From: a bacterium
Lineage (GTDB): Bacteria > Krumholzibacteriota > Krumholzibacteria > LZORAL124-64-63
NCBI GenBank assembly: GCA_016873405.1
Contig: VGXH01000108.1
Location: 1 to 6,424 of the forward strand
DNA: 6,424 nt
Reading direction: 5' to 3'
Within the stretch, counting starts at the first letter, position 1; each line of letters starts with the position of its first letter. The notes under the pieces are model-generated. The model was not told where the DNA came from. It did not search any database and worked only from the letters and a program-made list of their open reading frames with translations. This document shows positions 4,327 to 6,424 of the stretch, piece after piece. A program made the position numbers and the translations under genes.

Positions 4327-6424
4327 GTGAAGCTGCCCGAACCGCGCACATCCGCCGCCCACTGGCGCAGCTTGCTGCTGGGATTCCTGCTGCTGCTGGC
4401 CGCGGCGCTGCTGAAGCTGGCCGTCGCCGCCGCGGGCCTGGGCGGCCGGACGGCGCCCGCGCTCCTGATCGCGCTGCTGGTGTCGGCCTCCTGGCTGCTG
4501 ACCGCGCGATTCCTGCTGCCGGGCATCCGCGGCCAGCGGCTGTGGACCGCTTCGCTGTTCCCCATGCTGGCGCTGGCCATGCTGGCCGGACCCGTCGGCC
4601 GGGTGCTGATCGTCCTGTGGGCCGTGGCGTTCCTGACCTGGCGCCGCTACCGGTGCTGGCGCCGCGTGTCGGACCGGCGCCGGGCCGTCGGTTTCGGGCT
4701 GGGCGTGGCCGCCATCCTCCTGGTGGCGCTGTGCTGGGGCTTCTGGAAGTCGGCTGACGGCGAGTCGCCGGCGGCCGTGCGCGGACTGGGCACGTGGGCG
4801 CTCGTCCCGCTGCTGCTGTTCTGGGCCTGGTCGCTGTTCCACCTGGCGATGGGCATGCGCCTGCACTTCCTGCGCCTGCGCCCGAAGCTGGCGGTCAGCG
4901 CCGTGCTGATCGGCGTCGTGCCGCTGTTGCTGGTCGTCGGGCTCGGCCTGATGATCCTCTACACCGGACTGGGCGGCGCGCGCGCGGCCCGCGCCGAGGC
5001 CGCGCTCGAGGGCTGGCGCCGCCTGGCGGCCGGGGGCGTCGCCGTGGCGCCGGCGCTCTTCGACACCGCCTTCAGCTGGCCGGACCCGGCCGGCGGCGCG
5101 CCGGCCTGGGCCCCGGACCTGGCTGTCGCGTTCCGACGCGCCCTGGACGACAAGGCCGCCGGGCGCGGCCGCGATGATGACGATGACGACGATGGCGACG
5201 ATGGCGACGAAGACGGGGGCGCGCCCGCCGCCGGCGCCGTGCCGGACTCGGTCCCGGCCGCGGCCGCCGACGAGGGACCATGGGCGGCGCCCGCCGACTC
5301 GACCGGCTGGTTCCTGGCCGGCGGGCACATCTGGCTGGTCCGCTGGCAGGGCCTCGACGCGCCGCAGCCGCAGCTGCGCGCGTGGCAGCTGGGACGCCGG
5401 CCGCTGACCGAGCTGTCGCGCCAGCTGCGCGCGGGCGTCTTCATCTCCGGCAGCGTCGGGCGCACGGCGCAGGGCGACCTCGTGATCGGCTTCCAGGACG
5501 GGAGCGCGGGGCGCAAGAAGCAGAGCAGCGATCTCAGGTTCTCCGGCCTGGAAGCCAGCTACCGCGATCCGGCCGCGACCGGCCCCTGGTTCCCCGAAGG
5601 TCTCTTCTTCGGCGGCACGTTCCTGGCGCTCAGCGAACTGCGCGACGGACGCCTGCGCGAGCACGGCACGTTCCTGCGCCTGCGCGTGGGCGCGGCCGAC
5701 CTCAAGGCCGACTTCATCGAGGGCGAGTCGAACCTGAACGTGGCCATCGTCGTCGGGCTCTGCGTGGTGGCTCTCCTGTTCCTGATCATCGAGGGCTTCG
5801 CGGTGTTCTTCGGCGTGCGGATCAGCGAGGGGATCGTCACCGGCGTGCACGCCCTGCACCGCGGGACGCGGGCGGTGGCGGCCGGCGACCTGGACGCCGT
5901 GATCGCGATCCCGAACGAGGACGAGTTCGGCGATCTGGCCCGCAGCTTCAACGAGATGACCTTCGCGGTGAAGCACGGGCGCGAGCTGGCGCTGGCCAAC
6001 GAGCGTTTGACGCAGGAATTGGCCACCGCGCGCGCCATCCAGATGCGGCTGCTGCCGGGGGCGCAGCCGCAGGTGCCGGGCTTCGAGGTCACCGGCGCCA
6101 GCGTGCCCAGCCGCGAGATCGGCGGCGACTACTACGACTTCCTGGCGCAGGGCGACGACGCGATCGGCATCGCCATCGGTGACGTTTCGGGCAAGGGCAT
6201 GCCGGCGGCCCTGCTGATGTCGAACCTGCAGGCCAGCCTGCACGGCCAGGTGCTGCACCGCGGCACGGTGGCCAGCGTCGTCCAGCGCGTGAACGACCTG
6301 CTGGTGCGCTCGACCGACCCGCACATGTTCGCCACCTTCTTCTACGGCGTGCTGGAGACGGCCACCGGCCGCTTCACCTGCACCAACGCCGGTCACAACC
6401 CGCCGCTCGTGCTGCGCCGTGACG
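4327..6424 (+). CDS. Multi-pass membrane sensor with HAMP and SpoIIE/RsbU-type PP2C phosphatase domain (3' end outside window)
   Basis: The frame is open from GTG at 4327 (GGAG at 4318-4321, 5-nt spacing) to the right edge, 699 codons without a stop. The N-terminus is very hydrophobic, with about five or six membrane segments (roughly 15-36, 43-64, 72-105 as one or two, 120-140, 154-175, 188-212). A predicted extracytoplasmic region (about 213-472) contains an acidic tract at 283-296. A last membrane helix (473-497) leads into a HAMP domain (498-549, with PNEDEFGDLARSFNEM), a short helical linker, and the phosphatase domain from about 566. That domain shows IQMRLLP (571-577), IGGDYYDF (metal-binding D601), GDVSGKGMPAAL (D619) and NAGHNPP (687-693). 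The terminal 70-90 residues, including the last metal-binding Asp, are outside the window. Relatives dephosphorylate phosphoserine on STAS anti-anti-sigma proteins, so a membrane stimulus probably controls a partner-switching pathway here. No STAS or anti-sigma gene is in view. The ligand is unknown. Confidence 0.93.
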   Translation, partial: MKLPEPRTSAAHWRSLLLGFLLLLAAALLKLAVAAAGLGGRTAPALLIALLVSASWLLTARFLLPGIRGQRLWTASLFPMLALAMLAGPVGRVLIVLWAVAFLTWRRYRCWRRVSDRRRAVGFGLGVAAILLVALCWGFWKSADGESPAAVRGLGTWALVPLLLFWAWSLFHLAMGMRLHFLRLRPKLAVSAVLIGVVPLLLVVGLGLMILYTGLGGARAARAEAALEGWRRLAAGGVAVAPALFDTAFSWPDPAGGAPAWAPDLAVAFRRALDDKAAGRGRDDDDDDDGDDGDEDGGAPAAGAVPDSVPAAAADEGPWAAPADSTGWFLAGGHIWLVRWQGLDAPQPQLRAWQLGRRPLTELSRQLRAGVFISGSVGRTAQGDLVIGFQDGSAGRKKQSSDLRFSGLEASYRDPAATGPWFPEGLFFGGTFLALSELRDGRLREHGTFLRLRVGAADLKADFIEGESNLNVAIVVGLCVVALLFLIIEGFAVFFGVRISEGIVTGVHALHRGTRAVAAGDLDAVIAIPNEDEFGDLARSFNEMTFAVKHGRELALANERLTQELATARAIQMRLLPGAQPQVPGFEVTGASVPSREIGGDYYDFLAQGDDAIGIAIGDVSGKGMPAALLMSNLQASLHGQVLHRGTVASVVQRVNDLLVRSTDPHMFATFFYGVLETATGRFTCTNAGHNPPLVLRRD
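5173..5214 (+). repeat. Asp-codon repeat encoding an acidic tract
   Basis: Fourteen codons, nearly all GAT/GAC, encode seven aspartates in a row (residues 283-289 of the phosphatase) and then a Gly-spaced acidic stretch to residue 296. At DNA level it is a degenerate GAY microsatellite with a perfect tandem 9-mer GACGATGGC at 5188-5196 and 5197-5205, so it could change length by slippage without breaking the frame. The D-x-D-x-D-G spacing resembles calcium-binding acidic loops, but that is only a resemblance. Confidence 0.85.

Noticed and set aside
3472..6396. A 974-codon open frame on the minus strand spanning the DUF4254 gene and the phosphatase gene
   Set aside because: It overlaps two well-supported genes, is rich in His, Gln, Arg and Pro with no recognisable domain, and is the usual antisense shadow of high-GC coding sequence. 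Its downstream stop is only one of the tandem-repeat TGAs.

Overview
The window is a very GC-rich stretch (clearly above 70%) of bacterial chromosome with five protein-coding genes and no RNA gene, insertion sequence, CRISPR array or prophage signature that I can see. The subtilase at the left edge ends in a PNPFNP-type FlgD-Ig/type IX-like sorting tail, and the third complete gene is a DUF4254 protein. Together with the high GC, this suggests a member of the FCB superphylum or a neighbouring candidate phylum of the Krumholzibacteriota/Eisenbacteria kind. That placement is an inference from protein style, not from a marker gene.

Layout. Positions 1-1115 (+) hold the 3' part of a secreted S8 serine protease. 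After a 31-bp gap comes radA (1147-2676, +), a DNA-recombination ATPase, whose stop codon overlaps the GTG start of ispD (2673-3395, +), an enzyme of the MEP isoprenoid pathway. These three genes are co-directional and tightly packed; radA and ispD look translationally coupled. ispD converges on a DUF4254 gene (3483-4139, -). The short gap between their stops is largely an 11-bp tandem repeat (six units, 3425-3490) that runs into the last codons of the DUF4254 gene. A 187-bp divergent intergenic region (4140-4326) carries a candidate sigma70-like promoter for the last gene. That gene (4327 to the right edge, +, incomplete) is a multi-pass membrane sensor with a HAMP domain and a SpoIIE/RsbU-type PP2C phosphatase domain.

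The genes do not form one pathway: a surface or secreted protease, DNA repair, isoprenoid synthesis, an uncharacterised family, and a signalling phosphatase that probably acts through a partner-switching (anti-sigma/STAS) system encoded elsewhere. The genes themselves belong to known families. The least ordinary items are the tandem repeat that supplies TGA stops in all three frames of one strand, and a run of seven aspartates within a longer acidic tract in the predicted extracytoplasmic part of the phosphatase. I did not find evidence for a novel multi-gene system here.
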